Virus record (IMG/VR): IMGVR_UViG_3300032282_003939
Coordinates: 1-23,263 of that record
Direction: 5' to 3' (one strand)
Source: a virus
Length of the DNA stretch: 23,263 nt
Position 1 is the stretch's first letter. Every line of letters begins with the position of its first letter. Positions 5,308-14,157 of this stretch are shown in pieces. The notes beneath the pieces were generated by a model. That model did no database searches and was not told the DNA's origin. It saw only the letters and a list, made by a program, of their open reading frames with translations. Both the position numbers and the translations under genes were made by a program.

Positions 5308-7269
5308 ATGAAAAAAGGAAAAAGGGTTATCTCTGCTGAGGACCGCGCACTCTTTTGGCAGTCTAGGCAATCAGGAATGGGTATACGAGAGTGTGCTCGC
5401 ATATCAGGAATCTCTTATCAGACAGCATTGTCGTGGGTAAAAAAAGCTGAGACTATTAGTACTCAGATAGAACAAGACAAGCTAATGGGTGATGCAACTG
5501 GTGCTGGTGGTGGCAAACAGCGTGTCAATAGAGCAAACGTTGTTGAACGAGATATGCCACCGGTCATCCCACAGGGTAAATTGTGTGAACGTGCACAACG
5601 TGGGCTAGAAGATTTTGACTATTTCCGCCGTGTATACCTAGGCCGTGTGCCTTCTCCATGGCAAGTAGACGCTGCATACAAGATTGTAGAGATGCTGCAG
5701 CACCCAGAAAAGCAATTCTGTGTATTGAACGTACCACCTGGTGCTGGTAAATCAACTCTATTCCATGACGTAGCTGTGTGGATGATCGTAAAGAACCGCC
5801 ATATTCGAGTCATGATCGGGTCTGTATCGCAGACTTTGGCCAAGATGTATAGCCGTCGTATCCGTGAAACCCTAGAAAGGACCATCCCACTCAAGCCGGA
5901 CCCTGAAATGGTTAAGCGCGGACTGGCTATTGACGCTGAAGCATGCCTTGCAATTGACTATGGACGCTTTAGGCCATCTGCTTTGGGTGCTTTGTGGCGT
6001 GCAGAAGAGTTTATTGTGGAGCAATACATTGGAGAAGGCCTTGACAACAAGGAACCTACCGTGTCTGCGTACGGTATTGAGTCCGAATTCATCGGTCACC
6101 GTGCTGACTTGTGCTTATTTGACGACGTTGCGTCACCTGAGAACTCTAAAGAGTCCATTGCCAGGGACAAACTGCTAGAAAGATGGGACTCTATGGCTGA
6201 AGCCCGCTGTGATCCGGGCGGTTTGCTAGCTGTTATTGGTCAAAGGCTTGGCCCACTGGACCTTTACGCCCATTGCTTGGCCAAAACCTCGTACGAAATC
6301 GACGATGACACCTACACGGGTGAGGATGTCACCCAAAAAACGGACGATATAGAGCCAGTCAAGTCATACAAGTACAAGCACTTGATCTACAAGGCATATT
6401 ACGATGAACTTGACACCGGACCGGAGTCTCGAAAGATGACTGCACCAGCTTGGCCCAACGGACCGCTACTGGAACCATTCCGTTTGTCGTGGAAAGACCT
6501 ATCGTACGTAAAGCACAGCTCAATCAACAAGTTTAAAATTGTTTATCAGCAAGAAGATCTAGCAGAAGGCCACTACCTCATTGAGCGTGTGTGGGCAACA
6601 GGAGGTATTGGTAATGACGGAGTACTTTATCCAGGATGCATCGACAAAGACCGGTCGTATGGGTACATACCGCCAGGACTCGCGCCGCCGGTCATTAGTA
6701 TTGCTTCAGTCGACCCAAGCCCTACAGAGTTCTGGGGGATACAGTGGTGGCTTTATCAACCGGAGACTAATCTTCGATATCTAATTGAAATGGCTCGTAT
6801 CAAACTTACGGCCGAGGAGCTACTTGGATTTGATACACAGTCAAAAGCGTATTCGGGGATTATGGAAGAGTGGCAGAACACGTCTTTTGAGATGGGCTAC
6901 CCAATATCACACTGGATTGTGGAAGTAAACGCAGCCCAGCGATTCTTGCTAGCACACGACTTTATACGCAAGTGGCAAGCCCTGCATAACGTAAACATCG
7001 TTCCTCACACTACGTCTAGGAATAAGCTTGACGAAAGCCTTGGCATCGAAGCTTTGTTGCCACCGCTGTGGAGAACCGGACAAGTGCGCATTCCTAACAT
7101 GCGTGACAACTGGAAGACCATGGCGTTTGTAGATGAGATGAGTACATGGTCACGTGGTAAGAAACACGGAACCGACTTGGTGATGGCACACTGGTTCTCT
7201 GAGTTGCATGTTCCACAAATGATTAACCCGTCACCACCGCCGAAACAGTGGCGTCCGTCGTGGTATTAG
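5308..7269 (+). CDS. terL: Terminase large subunit with N-terminal helix-turn-helix
   Basis: The DNA-packaging motor, 653 aa from ATG 5308. Residues 8-45 form a helix-turn-helix (GIRECARISGISYQTALSWV), a DNA-recognition part usually carried by a separate small terminase. The ATPase has Walker A PPGAGKST (143-150) and Walker B LCLFDD (268-273). The RNase H-like nuclease has candidate acidic residues Asp469 (SVDPSP), Glu539 (IVEVNAAQ) and Asp623 (HGTDLV). It cleaves concatemers and pumps DNA through the portal. The upstream in-frame TTG at 5257 would add 17 residues, but it lies upstream of the predicted -10 and has no SD; the ATG sits just after that -10. No separate small terminase gene is visible nearby. 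Confidence 0.93.
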   Translation: MKKGKRVISAEDRALFWQSRQSGMGIRECARISGISYQTALSWVKKAETISTQIEQDKLMGDATGAGGGKQRVNRANVVERDMPPVIPQGKLCERAQRGLEDFDYFRRVYLGRVPSPWQVDAAYKIVEMLQHPEKQFCVLNVPPGAGKSTLFHDVAVWMIVKNRHIRVMIGSVSQTLAKMYSRRIRETLERTIPLKPDPEMVKRGLAIDAEACLAIDYGRFRPSALGALWRAEEFIVEQYIGEGLDNKEPTVSAYGIESEFIGHRADLCLFDDVASPENSKESIARDKLLERWDSMAEARCDPGGLLAVIGQRLGPLDLYAHCLAKTSYEIDDDTYTGEDVTQKTDDIEPVKSYKYKHLIYKAYYDELDTGPESRKMTAPAWPNGPLLEPFRLSWKDLSYVKHSSINKFKIVYQQEDLAEGHYLIERVWATGGIGNDGVLYPGCIDKDRSYGYIPPGLAPPVISIASVDPSPTEFWGIQWWLYQPETNLRYLIEMARIKLTAEELLGFDTQSKAYSGIMEEWQNTSFEMGYPISHWIVEVNAAQRFLLAHDFIRKWQALHNVNIVPHTTSRNKLDESLGIEALLPPLWRTGQVRIPNMRDNWKTMAFVDEMSTWSRGKKHGTDLVMAHWFSELHVPQMINPSPPPKQWRPSWY

Positions 7270-7281
7270 TGTGATATATTA
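7269..7281 (+). promoter_or_regulatory. Extended -10 promoter for the 1583-aa gene (leaderless)
   Basis: GTGTGATATATTA contains an extended -10, TG-A-TATATT (TATATT 7275-7280). The GTG start codon begins at 7287, 7 nt downstream, exactly where transcription should start, and there is no SD. No good -35 is visible. The identical 13 nt recur at 22364-22376 before the scaffold gene. Confidence 0.55.
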
Positions 7282-7286
7282 GCGAC

Positions 7287-10200
7287 GTGGCTAAAGGAAA
7301 AAAGCAGGAAGATCCTAACAAAGTCGCGCAACGTAAAGCGGAGCGCGTAGCATTCGTACAGTCACATCCCAACCTTGCTCCAGAGGTGGCACGTCAACGT
7401 TATTATGTGCAGACTCGTGCAGCCGAACTGGAAGCAGCTGGCAAACAGGTTGATCGTGCGGCACTACGTGAAAAATTTCAAACCGGTGGTGTAACTCGTG
7501 AAGGTTTTTATACACCAGCAGACGTAACCCGTTTTAATTCTGCAAATAACGGAAGCTCACTTGCTGACTCTAAGAGCACATCAACACCACCTGTTGTTTC
7601 TAATGTTCCCGTAGCACCAAGTGCTACAAATGTGCCAACTCCGGTTAGGCGAGAAACAAGTTCTGTTAAGACTCCTTCTTCTTCGTATCAAGCCCCACAA
7701 ACAACTACTTCTCTTGGGCAGGTCGTTCAACCGCCTACGTCCTATATGGACAAACAACCTGGCACACCAGTACGTGGTGGAGAACCAGGCCGTGGAGTAA
7801 CGCCTCCTGCTCTTGTTCGTCCACAAGGAACACCAGTACCCGGTGGAGAACCTCGTCCTCCAGTATGGGCATCCGGAGAACCCGTAATTGGCAATATTAC
7901 AAGACCAGGGCAAATGTACGCCGCAGAAAAAAATGATCTCCGCGAATTCAAGGCTGCTACTGCTCGGGTTTCACCACAAGCACCTGCCAATCCAAAAGCC
8001 TTGCGTCAACAACAGCAAACTAGATGGCAAACTGTTGACGTCCCACGAATTCAAGCTCAAATGCGCAGAGACAACCCTATCTATGCAGCTAGACAAGCAA
8101 AGATTGATGCCGGATTTGTAGAAGCTCCATACGACTGGACAAATCTTTATAAAACTGCTGCTGGTGGAACTGTGATAGCTGCCGAAATGTTTGGTATGAG
8201 AGGCGGACCTGTTGGCGGTGCTCTTGCTGCCGGAACTGCATACAACTTAACAAACAGACTCGGAAACTTGTTGGAACAAAAAACAGGTTTTGGTGGTGTT
8301 GAAGGAGATCCTGGTTTTAAAGGTGACACAAGTGCAAAAGGATTTGCAATTATTGCTGGAGGATCTCTTGCTGGTTCTGGGATTGGAGCTCTTGGAGCTA
8401 AGGCTATTTCTAAAATCCCAGGCATCCCATCAGCAATCGGGAAAAGCTGGAGGGCAGTACAGAAGTGGGCTGATGACACACCTCAGGTTCCAGCAACTCC
8501 TTGGAAAGAAGCTGGAGCTGGCAGTCCTGGAATATCAACAGGCATAACACCAAGAACCCCATGGAGAGAAGGACCAATCACTGGAGGAAGTAAATCACCA
8601 CGTCGAGTTGGTGCTCCTAAAGTTGAAGTCGAAACACCAAAGCCAACAAAAATTGATTTGCCTGGTGAAACACAAACCGAATCTGGAATTATTATTCCAG
8701 CACCAAGTACCAGAGCAAGAGCTGGAAGAACAGCTGCAGAAAATCAAACACTTGATGAGATGGCTGCAACTAATTACAACGCATTTGATGCAGTTACTGG
8801 CAAAAAAGGATCATCGGAACCACTATCTCTTGGTGAATCAAAAGCTGCAACGACCAAAGCTATGGCTGAAGATGGTGTTGAAGAGTTAACTCCTCGTCAA
8901 ATCGCTGCTCGAAAAGGCGCTGCTACAAGGAAAGCAAATAAGGAAGCAGCTCTTAAACTGCAAGAAACAAATGTTGAAGTGAAGGGTCCAGAACCAACCA
9001 ATCTTGGAGATGAATTTGGTGTTGTGCATTTTGGGCCAAAGGAACCTCAATTTTCTGAAATAGACCCTAGGACTGTTGAGGTTGATTTAACCGCTCCAGA
9101 AAATAAACATTTGTTTAATGACAAGGGCGAAAGAATTTATTTGAAGTATGAGCATGATCCATCAATTCCAAAAGATGAGTGGCTAAATGCACCAGAACCA
9201 GCAGTCACTGCACCTGAGGCTCCAAACAAATTAGCTCGTAAGCCATTTGAAACAAATGCTCAATACGACTCTCGCATGAGGGCTGAGACGCTAAAAAACT
9301 CTGGTTCCGTAACAAAGATCGACGCTGGCATGGACCTTCCGCGCTTGACAGGCAAAGATAAAGTTGTTGGACAAGTAGAAGCTGGTATGTCTCGTAGCAA
9401 CAGACTGTCATTTGTTGACGACATGAGTGGTGAATCACGACCAAGATTTGGTGTTGTACAGGGAGAGTCTCCAGAACGACTTGCAATGATGCGCAATCAT
9501 CCTGCATTTACTTCAAAGCTTCCTGAATCACCAGCAAATTTGGCTGAAGTAAAAGCTCCACGTATGCGTGATCGTTTTGCTGACATTAATGCAGCTGGTG
9601 AATTCGATGCTATGACTCCACAAGGTTTCCCAATGAGTGAACCAGGTGAGACGGTAAGGCAATTCAACGAACGTGTAAATAGGTTCCAGGCTGCTAGGGG
9701 CAAGCCAACGGTTTCGCAAGAAGGAAACTATCCGGTTAGTGGAGCCGCACCAGAGGCACCAACTCAAGCGCCAAAGAGCCTGGAAGGAAACGTTGAACCA
9801 AAACGCCCTTCTGTAAACAAGTTTGGTCAGCGACTAAAAGCTGGGGCAAAAATTAACCCTGATACGGGTGAATTCCATAACGTAAAGATTGATCCAACTA
9901 CTGGTGAAGAAGCGTTTGTGATGCCACGTGTAAAGGGTCAACAGCGAACTAACGCTGAAAAGCAAGCTGCAAAACGATTGAATCAAAAAGTTGCAGTTGA
10001 AGTTAAAGAAGTACCTGGTGCTGTAAAGGGCGAATTTACGTTTGCAGGTGAAACAATTCAGGGTACAAAGACCGTTCTACCTAGGGGTGTGAGTGGAACC
10101 GGAAAATTTGTTGGTGAAAACATTCCATCAGATTCTTCGTTGCTAAGAATGAGTGCGGAAGAACGAGTTGCATTTGCTCAGGCAAACCCAAAGATGGACA

Positions 10201-12038
10201 TAGAGGGATGGGCTTCAAAGAATCTTTCTCCAGATGAGCAACAACTGTTCAAGAATCTTCGTGATGCACAAGGAACACGTGCTAGTCGTCGAGTCGCAGA
10301 GCCAGTCAAAGGCAAGAGAGCAATGAAGCCTGGCAGTGAACTTGCAGCCTATGAGCAACGTTACACAGAAATTTTAAAGAACCAAGGAGAAATCAACCAC
10401 GTTTCTTTCATGCGTTCAAAGCAGCAAGTAGCACTTGAAAGAGAAATTGAAAACGCTTTTGGTACTGATGCAATGGTTGCACTTCGTAATCGATTTGCAA
10501 CTGCAGCTGAATCAATTCCTACATCTGGCATTGGCGTAGAAGCCGCACCTGCTTCATTCTCTGAAGTATTACCGTCACAACTTCCTCAAGAACTCCCAGT
10601 AAAACCTGGTGGGAATTTACGCGAACAAGCAGCGCAGTTGTTTAATAAAGATGGATTATTGAAGGGCAAGACTGGACCTGGCCGTGCACGTAGGTGGCAG
10701 CAAGTAAAAGAAAGCTCATGGTTCCGTGAGCTAGTAGCCAAAGAGCCTACATTTGCAAACTACCTAATGAAGCAAAACGCCGATCTTGCTGCTGGTTACA
10801 GGGACATCAGTTTGTCTCAGGGTATTGGTGGTCCTCGTACACCAAGGCTTATGGGTCAAGAAAGATATGCAGGCAAACTTACAGAAGAACAAGCTGCAGC
10901 TCAAATAGCAAGAGAAGAATTGCGTACCGCAAACGCAGCAACAAGCACTGGGGCATTGGCTGAGTCAAGAGATGCTCGACGCGCCACGAGCCAGTTATTC
11001 CCTGCAGAAGACGCTGCATTTGGGCAAATCAACCAAGCTCGAATTGCTCGTGAAACTGGAGTGTCGCTTACTCCAGAACAGCAATCAGTTCTAAAAGACT
11101 TTGGTGTTCTTGACCCATCTGGAAGCTTGACTGCAACGTATTCTGACATTGCTGCTGTCCGAAGGGAAATTGCTCAACCGATACGTCCTGGAACACGTGT
11201 TGCTCCAGAACTATCAAACGAAGTTCTTGTTGCTAGGAAGCAAGCATTTTACGATCAGTTCGGTGAAGCTCCAGCAAAAGATAAAGCAAACAGTAAGGGT
11301 TGGATGAAAGACCAGTGGTTGCAAAAGAAAGAAGAATATATGGGGGCTCTTATGGATGCTCCAGCAACTTCTACTATTTTGAATCCAGAACCATTCTCGA
11401 CTCGAATTGACCCAAACCTTGTAGATCCAAACATGCCTATTAGGCCTGAAGCTATTGAAAACGCTTCTAAGTGGAGGGCTGAACAGCAAAAAGCTGCTGT
11501 TAAAGCTGCAGAAAAACAATCAGCTCAAGCAAAACTTACAGCTGAAACAGAAGCTGCTCGCAAGGCCGGACTGTTAAAAGAACCAAACATTGATGATTTC
11601 TTGAACCCAAGGCCAGCAAGAAACGTTCCTCCTCCAACGCTTGAGCAGATGAAACAACGATTCTTGATTGAAGAACAAACACGCCGTGAGGGGCTGGCAC
11701 GAGCAGCAGCAAAAGCAAAGGCTGCATCTTTTGAGGTAAAAACAAATAACCCATTCGAGCAACTTGGAAAATACGATCCAAAAACAGACACTTACATTGA
11801 AGACATTCTTCATCCTACTGGCTCGGTAATGAGGATAGAAACAAAACTTGGAATCGGTCCACCTTCACCTCAAGACAAGACTAAGTTCTTTATTCAAGAA
11901 AGAAACTTCAGCTGGCCATCACGCAACGAATCTGCAAAGATGACTGCTTCGGAAGCTGAGGCTCTTATGGAAGATTTCAAAAAGACTGAGCTAACAAATA
12001 TGCAAGAAGTTCTTAAAGACTGGATGAGCGGCGACTAA
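7287..12038 (+). CDS. Giant 1583-aa putative virion protein between terminase and portal
   Basis: I do not recognise a family. The frame starts with GTG 7287 (MAKGKK), with no SD, directly after a -10 box, so it is probably leaderless. Seen in order: a charged helical N-terminus (1-85), a Pro/Thr/Ser-rich linker (about 95-220) with an imperfect GTPVxGGEP repeat, a Gly/Ala-rich hydrophobic region (about 285-380, for example GGPVGGALAAGTAYN and IIAGGSLAGSGIGALGA), a long low-complexity acidic/Pro region, a more ordered part around 1090-1360, and a Lys/Glu/Ala-rich coiled-coil stretch (about 1395-1490). It overlaps the portal gene by 1 nt. Position and composition suggest a capsid-internal or ejection protein, the Gly/Ala-rich segments possibly contacting membrane. 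No peptidoglycan-hydrolase, protease or polymerase motif was seen. Confidence 0.75.
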   Translation: MAKGKKQEDPNKVAQRKAERVAFVQSHPNLAPEVARQRYYVQTRAAELEAAGKQVDRAALREKFQTGGVTREGFYTPADVTRFNSANNGSSLADSKSTSTPPVVSNVPVAPSATNVPTPVRRETSSVKTPSSSYQAPQTTTSLGQVVQPPTSYMDKQPGTPVRGGEPGRGVTPPALVRPQGTPVPGGEPRPPVWASGEPVIGNITRPGQMYAAEKNDLREFKAATARVSPQAPANPKALRQQQQTRWQTVDVPRIQAQMRRDNPIYAARQAKIDAGFVEAPYDWTNLYKTAAGGTVIAAEMFGMRGGPVGGALAAGTAYNLTNRLGNLLEQKTGFGGVEGDPGFKGDTSAKGFAIIAGGSLAGSGIGALGAKAISKIPGIPSAIGKSWRAVQKWADDTPQVPATPWKEAGAGSPGISTGITPRTPWREGPITGGSKSPRRVGAPKVEVETPKPTKIDLPGETQTESGIIIPAPSTRARAGRTAAENQTLDEMAATNYNAFDAVTGKKGSSEPLSLGESKAATTKAMAEDGVEELTPRQIAARKGAATRKANKEAALKLQETNVEVKGPEPTNLGDEFGVVHFGPKEPQFSEIDPRTVEVDLTAPENKHLFNDKGERIYLKYEHDPSIPKDEWLNAPEPAVTAPEAPNKLARKPFETNAQYDSRMRAETLKNSGSVTKIDAGMDLPRLTGKDKVVGQVEAGMSRSNRLSFVDDMSGESRPRFGVVQGESPERLAMMRNHPAFTSKLPESPANLAEVKAPRMRDRFADINAAGEFDAMTPQGFPMSEPGETVRQFNERVNRFQAARGKPTVSQEGNYPVSGAAPEAPTQAPKSLEGNVEPKRPSVNKFGQRLKAGAKINPDTGEFHNVKIDPTTGEEAFVMPRVKGQQRTNAEKQAAKRLNQKVAVEVKEVPGAVKGEFTFAGETIQGTKTVLPRGVSGTGKFVGENIPSDSSLLRMSAEERVAFAQANPKMDIEGWASKNLSPDEQQLFKNLRDAQGTRASRRVAEPVKGKRAMKPGSELAAYEQRYTEILKNQGEINHVSFMRSKQQVALEREIENAFGTDAMVALRNRFATAAESIPTSGIGVEAAPASFSEVLPSQLPQELPVKPGGNLREQAAQLFNKDGLLKGKTGPGRARRWQQVKESSWFRELVAKEPTFANYLMKQNADLAAGYRDISLSQGIGGPRTPRLMGQERYAGKLTEEQAAAQIAREELRTANAATSTGALAESRDARRATSQLFPAEDAAFGQINQARIARETGVSLTPEQQSVLKDFGVLDPSGSLTATYSDIAAVRREIAQPIRPGTRVAPELSNEVLVARKQAFYDQFGEAPAKDKANSKGWMKDQWLQKKEEYMGALMDAPATSTILNPEPFSTRIDPNLVDPNMPIRPEAIENASKWRAEQQKAAVKAAEKQSAQAKLTAETEAARKAGLLKEPNIDDFLNPRPARNVPPPTLEQMKQRFLIEEQTRREGLARAAAKAKAASFEVKTNNPFEQLGKYDPKTDTYIEDILHPTGSVMRIETKLGIGPPSPQDKTKFFIQERNFSWPSRNESAKMTASEAEALMEDFKKTELTNMQEVLKDWMSGD
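7762..7852 (+). repeat. Imperfect 26-nt direct repeat encoding GTPVxGGEP
   Basis: Bases 7762-7787 and 7827-7852 match at 23 of 26 positions, 65 nt apart and in frame. Both encode GTPV(R or P)GGEP in the proline-rich linker of the 1583-aa protein. This looks like a small in-frame duplication within a disordered region. Confidence 0.7.
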
Positions 12039-13801
12039 TGGCAATTCTTAATGCGGATCAAATAGTCCAGCTGTACGAACAGCGCAAACGTGCTGCTGGT
12101 CCTATCCATGACCAAATGAAAAAGATCCGCGAGCTTGCCAATGGTGATGTTGTCATCCCATTAAATGAACTTGACAAAAGTGCACAGTCGTCTGTTGCTA
12201 ACTTGCTTGTTATTGGTCTGGATCAAATGTCGATGCGCGTTGCTTCGACCATGCCAACTCCATATTTCCCACCGATTAAGGACGGCAATGAAGGAAGTAA
12301 AATCAATGCAAAGATTCGTAAACAAGCTATGCAAGCTATGTGGACTCATAACCGTATGCCACAAAAAATGCGACGTCGAGCCCGCCATCTTTTGGGATAC
12401 TCTTCGTCACCCGTCTATCTAAAGCCAGACTTCGGAACGCTTATACCTAAATGGACAGTTGCAGACCCACTAAACACATACGCTGCTCCAGTTGATGACC
12501 CAGATAACGTCCTCCCTGACGATTGCATTTTTACTTACAAAGTAACTGCTAACTACCTAATGACTCGCTACGGGCAAGATGTAGTTGGTCAATTGCGCAT
12601 GGGTCAGGTGGATGCAGACTCCAAGTACCAGATGCTTGAGTATGTGTCAGCTGATGCCATTCAGCTTGTTCTTATGGGTGCAGAAGATGACCCATCATTA
12701 AGCATGGCCCAGCGTTCTGGAATCCCTCAGATGATCCTTGAAGAAATCCCTAATCGCACCGGTCGCCCTCTTGTTGTAATGCCACAACGCATTACGCTTG
12801 ATAAGCCACGTGGTCAGTTTGACGGTATCCTCGGCATGTACTACACACGTGCGCGGCTGCAAGCCTTGACAGAGATTGCTATTGAACGTGGTATTTTCCC
12901 TGAAGAGTATCTGGTTGCTCGACCTGGAGAAAACCCAGTTATTGTTCAGGTTGCTGACGGCAAGAAAGGACAGCTCGGTGTTGTAAAGGGCGGAGACATC
13001 CAGCAGAACCAAATTAACCCTGGATATAAGACCGATACAGCACTTGACCGTTTGGAGCGTCAGGAACGCTTAGAGGGGTCAATCCCGGCAGAATTTGGTG
13101 GCGAGTCAGCATCAAATATTCGTACTGGTCGTCGTGGAGAAAACGTATTGTCTTCAACTGTTGACTTCCGTATTCAAGAAGCGCAGTCGTTGTTTGAAGT
13201 ATCAATGCTTGAAGAAGACAAAATTGCTATTGCCATTGAGCAAGCTTACTGGGGCAAGGAAAAGAAGTCGTTCTACATCCCAGGCAAAGCCGGTGGATAC
13301 ACCTCTAGTTACGTACCAAACAAGATTTGGGAAACAGACTTCCACTACGTGTCATACTCGGCAGCTGGATCTGACGTTAACTCACTTGTAGTTAGCCTTG
13401 GTCAACGTCTTGGAGCTGGACTCATCTCAAAGGAAACAGCTCGCGAAACTGATCCGTTGATTTCTGATCCGGACATGGAGCACGACCGTTTAGTAGCAGA
13501 AGGCGTTGAGTCAGCGCTTCTTGCTTCTATCCAGTCGCAGGCTGCGGACCCAATGGGCCCGTATCAGCCAGATGATCTTGCTTTCTTGACCCGCATGGTA
13601 CTGGAAAAAGATCTTCCGTTGTACGAAGCTGTAGCTAGAACACAACAACGAGCACAAGATAGGCAAGCAGCGATGGTCGCAGCAAACGCACCTGAAGCGC
13701 AACCTGGATTAGCAATGCCGGGGACTGGAGCTACTTCACAGGTAGCACCTGCTCAAGGCGGAGGTCTTGATGCTCTGTTGTCACAACTTGGAGGACAGTA
13801 A
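12038..13801 (+). CDS. Portal protein
   Basis: A 587-aa protein, within the usual 450-700-aa range of phage portals. Its position after terminase and before scaffold and capsid, together with its content, supports the call: an N-terminal helix, a hydrophobic core with VADPLNTYAAPVDDP (a typical wing/crown region), a central helical stretch near GSIPAEFGGESASNIRTGRR where many portals carry the stem and clip, then EEDKIAIAIEQAYWG, and a Gln/Ala/Pro-rich C-terminal tail. Twelve copies would form the ring through which DNA enters and leaves the capsid and which docks terminase. It begins in TAATG overlapping the preceding stop by 1 nt and ends in another TAATG. The call rests on overall resemblance, not on a diagnostic motif. 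Confidence 0.85.
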   Translation: MAILNADQIVQLYEQRKRAAGPIHDQMKKIRELANGDVVIPLNELDKSAQSSVANLLVIGLDQMSMRVASTMPTPYFPPIKDGNEGSKINAKIRKQAMQAMWTHNRMPQKMRRRARHLLGYSSSPVYLKPDFGTLIPKWTVADPLNTYAAPVDDPDNVLPDDCIFTYKVTANYLMTRYGQDVVGQLRMGQVDADSKYQMLEYVSADAIQLVLMGAEDDPSLSMAQRSGIPQMILEEIPNRTGRPLVVMPQRITLDKPRGQFDGILGMYYTRARLQALTEIAIERGIFPEEYLVARPGENPVIVQVADGKKGQLGVVKGGDIQQNQINPGYKTDTALDRLERQERLEGSIPAEFGGESASNIRTGRRGENVLSSTVDFRIQEAQSLFEVSMLEEDKIAIAIEQAYWGKEKKSFYIPGKAGGYTSSYVPNKIWETDFHYVSYSAAGSDVNSLVVSLGQRLGAGLISKETARETDPLISDPDMEHDRLVAEGVESALLASIQSQAADPMGPYQPDDLAFLTRMVLEKDLPLYEAVARTQQRAQDRQAAMVAANAPEAQPGLAMPGTGATSQVAPAQGGGLDALLSQLGGQ

Positions 13802-14157
13802 TGGCGCAGCCAGTAAATAATAGAACAGATCTTTTGAACCCACCAACCTATGGTGACAAAGTTAAATTGCAACGTGCTCAGCAGGCTGTACCTGCTGGGC
13901 CAAGTCCTGTTGATGCACAGCGTCAAGCTCCTGCTGTGCAGCCCGGATCACTTCCGCCATTGCTTGGTCCAACAAATCGACCGAATGAGCCAATTACCGC
14001 TGGTGCAAATTTTGGTCCTGGACCATCGGCTTTACAAGCGGGTGTACCATTAAGAAGTGAAAGCCAGTTTGCTGTTGACGAACTTCGAGCAATTGCACAA
14101 CTGCACCCAACTGAAGAACTAACAATGATGCTTGATAAGTGGGGATTGCTTAAGTGA
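13801..14157 (+). CDS. 118-aa proline-rich protein after portal
   Basis: I do not recognise a family. The start ATG overlaps the portal stop by 1 nt, with SD GGAGGA at 13790-13795. About the first 85 residues are Pro/Gln/Ala/Gly-rich and probably disordered. The last 30 form an amphipathic helical segment (FAVDELRAIAQLHPTEELTM) ending in WGLLK. It overlaps the next gene by 4 nt (GTGA). A disordered protein with one C-terminal helix between portal and giant protein could be an adaptor or portal accessory factor; this is inference from order. Confidence 0.75.
   Translation: MAQPVNNRTDLLNPPTYGDKVKLQRAQQAVPAGPSPVDAQRQAPAVQPGSLPPLLGPTNRPNEPITAGANFGPGPSALQAGVPLRSESQFAVDELRAIAQLHPTEELTMMLDKWGLLK

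Noticed and set aside
13850-14053. 67-aa + strand frame inside the 118-aa gene
   Set aside because: Out-of-frame shadow with no SD, overlapping a coupled gene.
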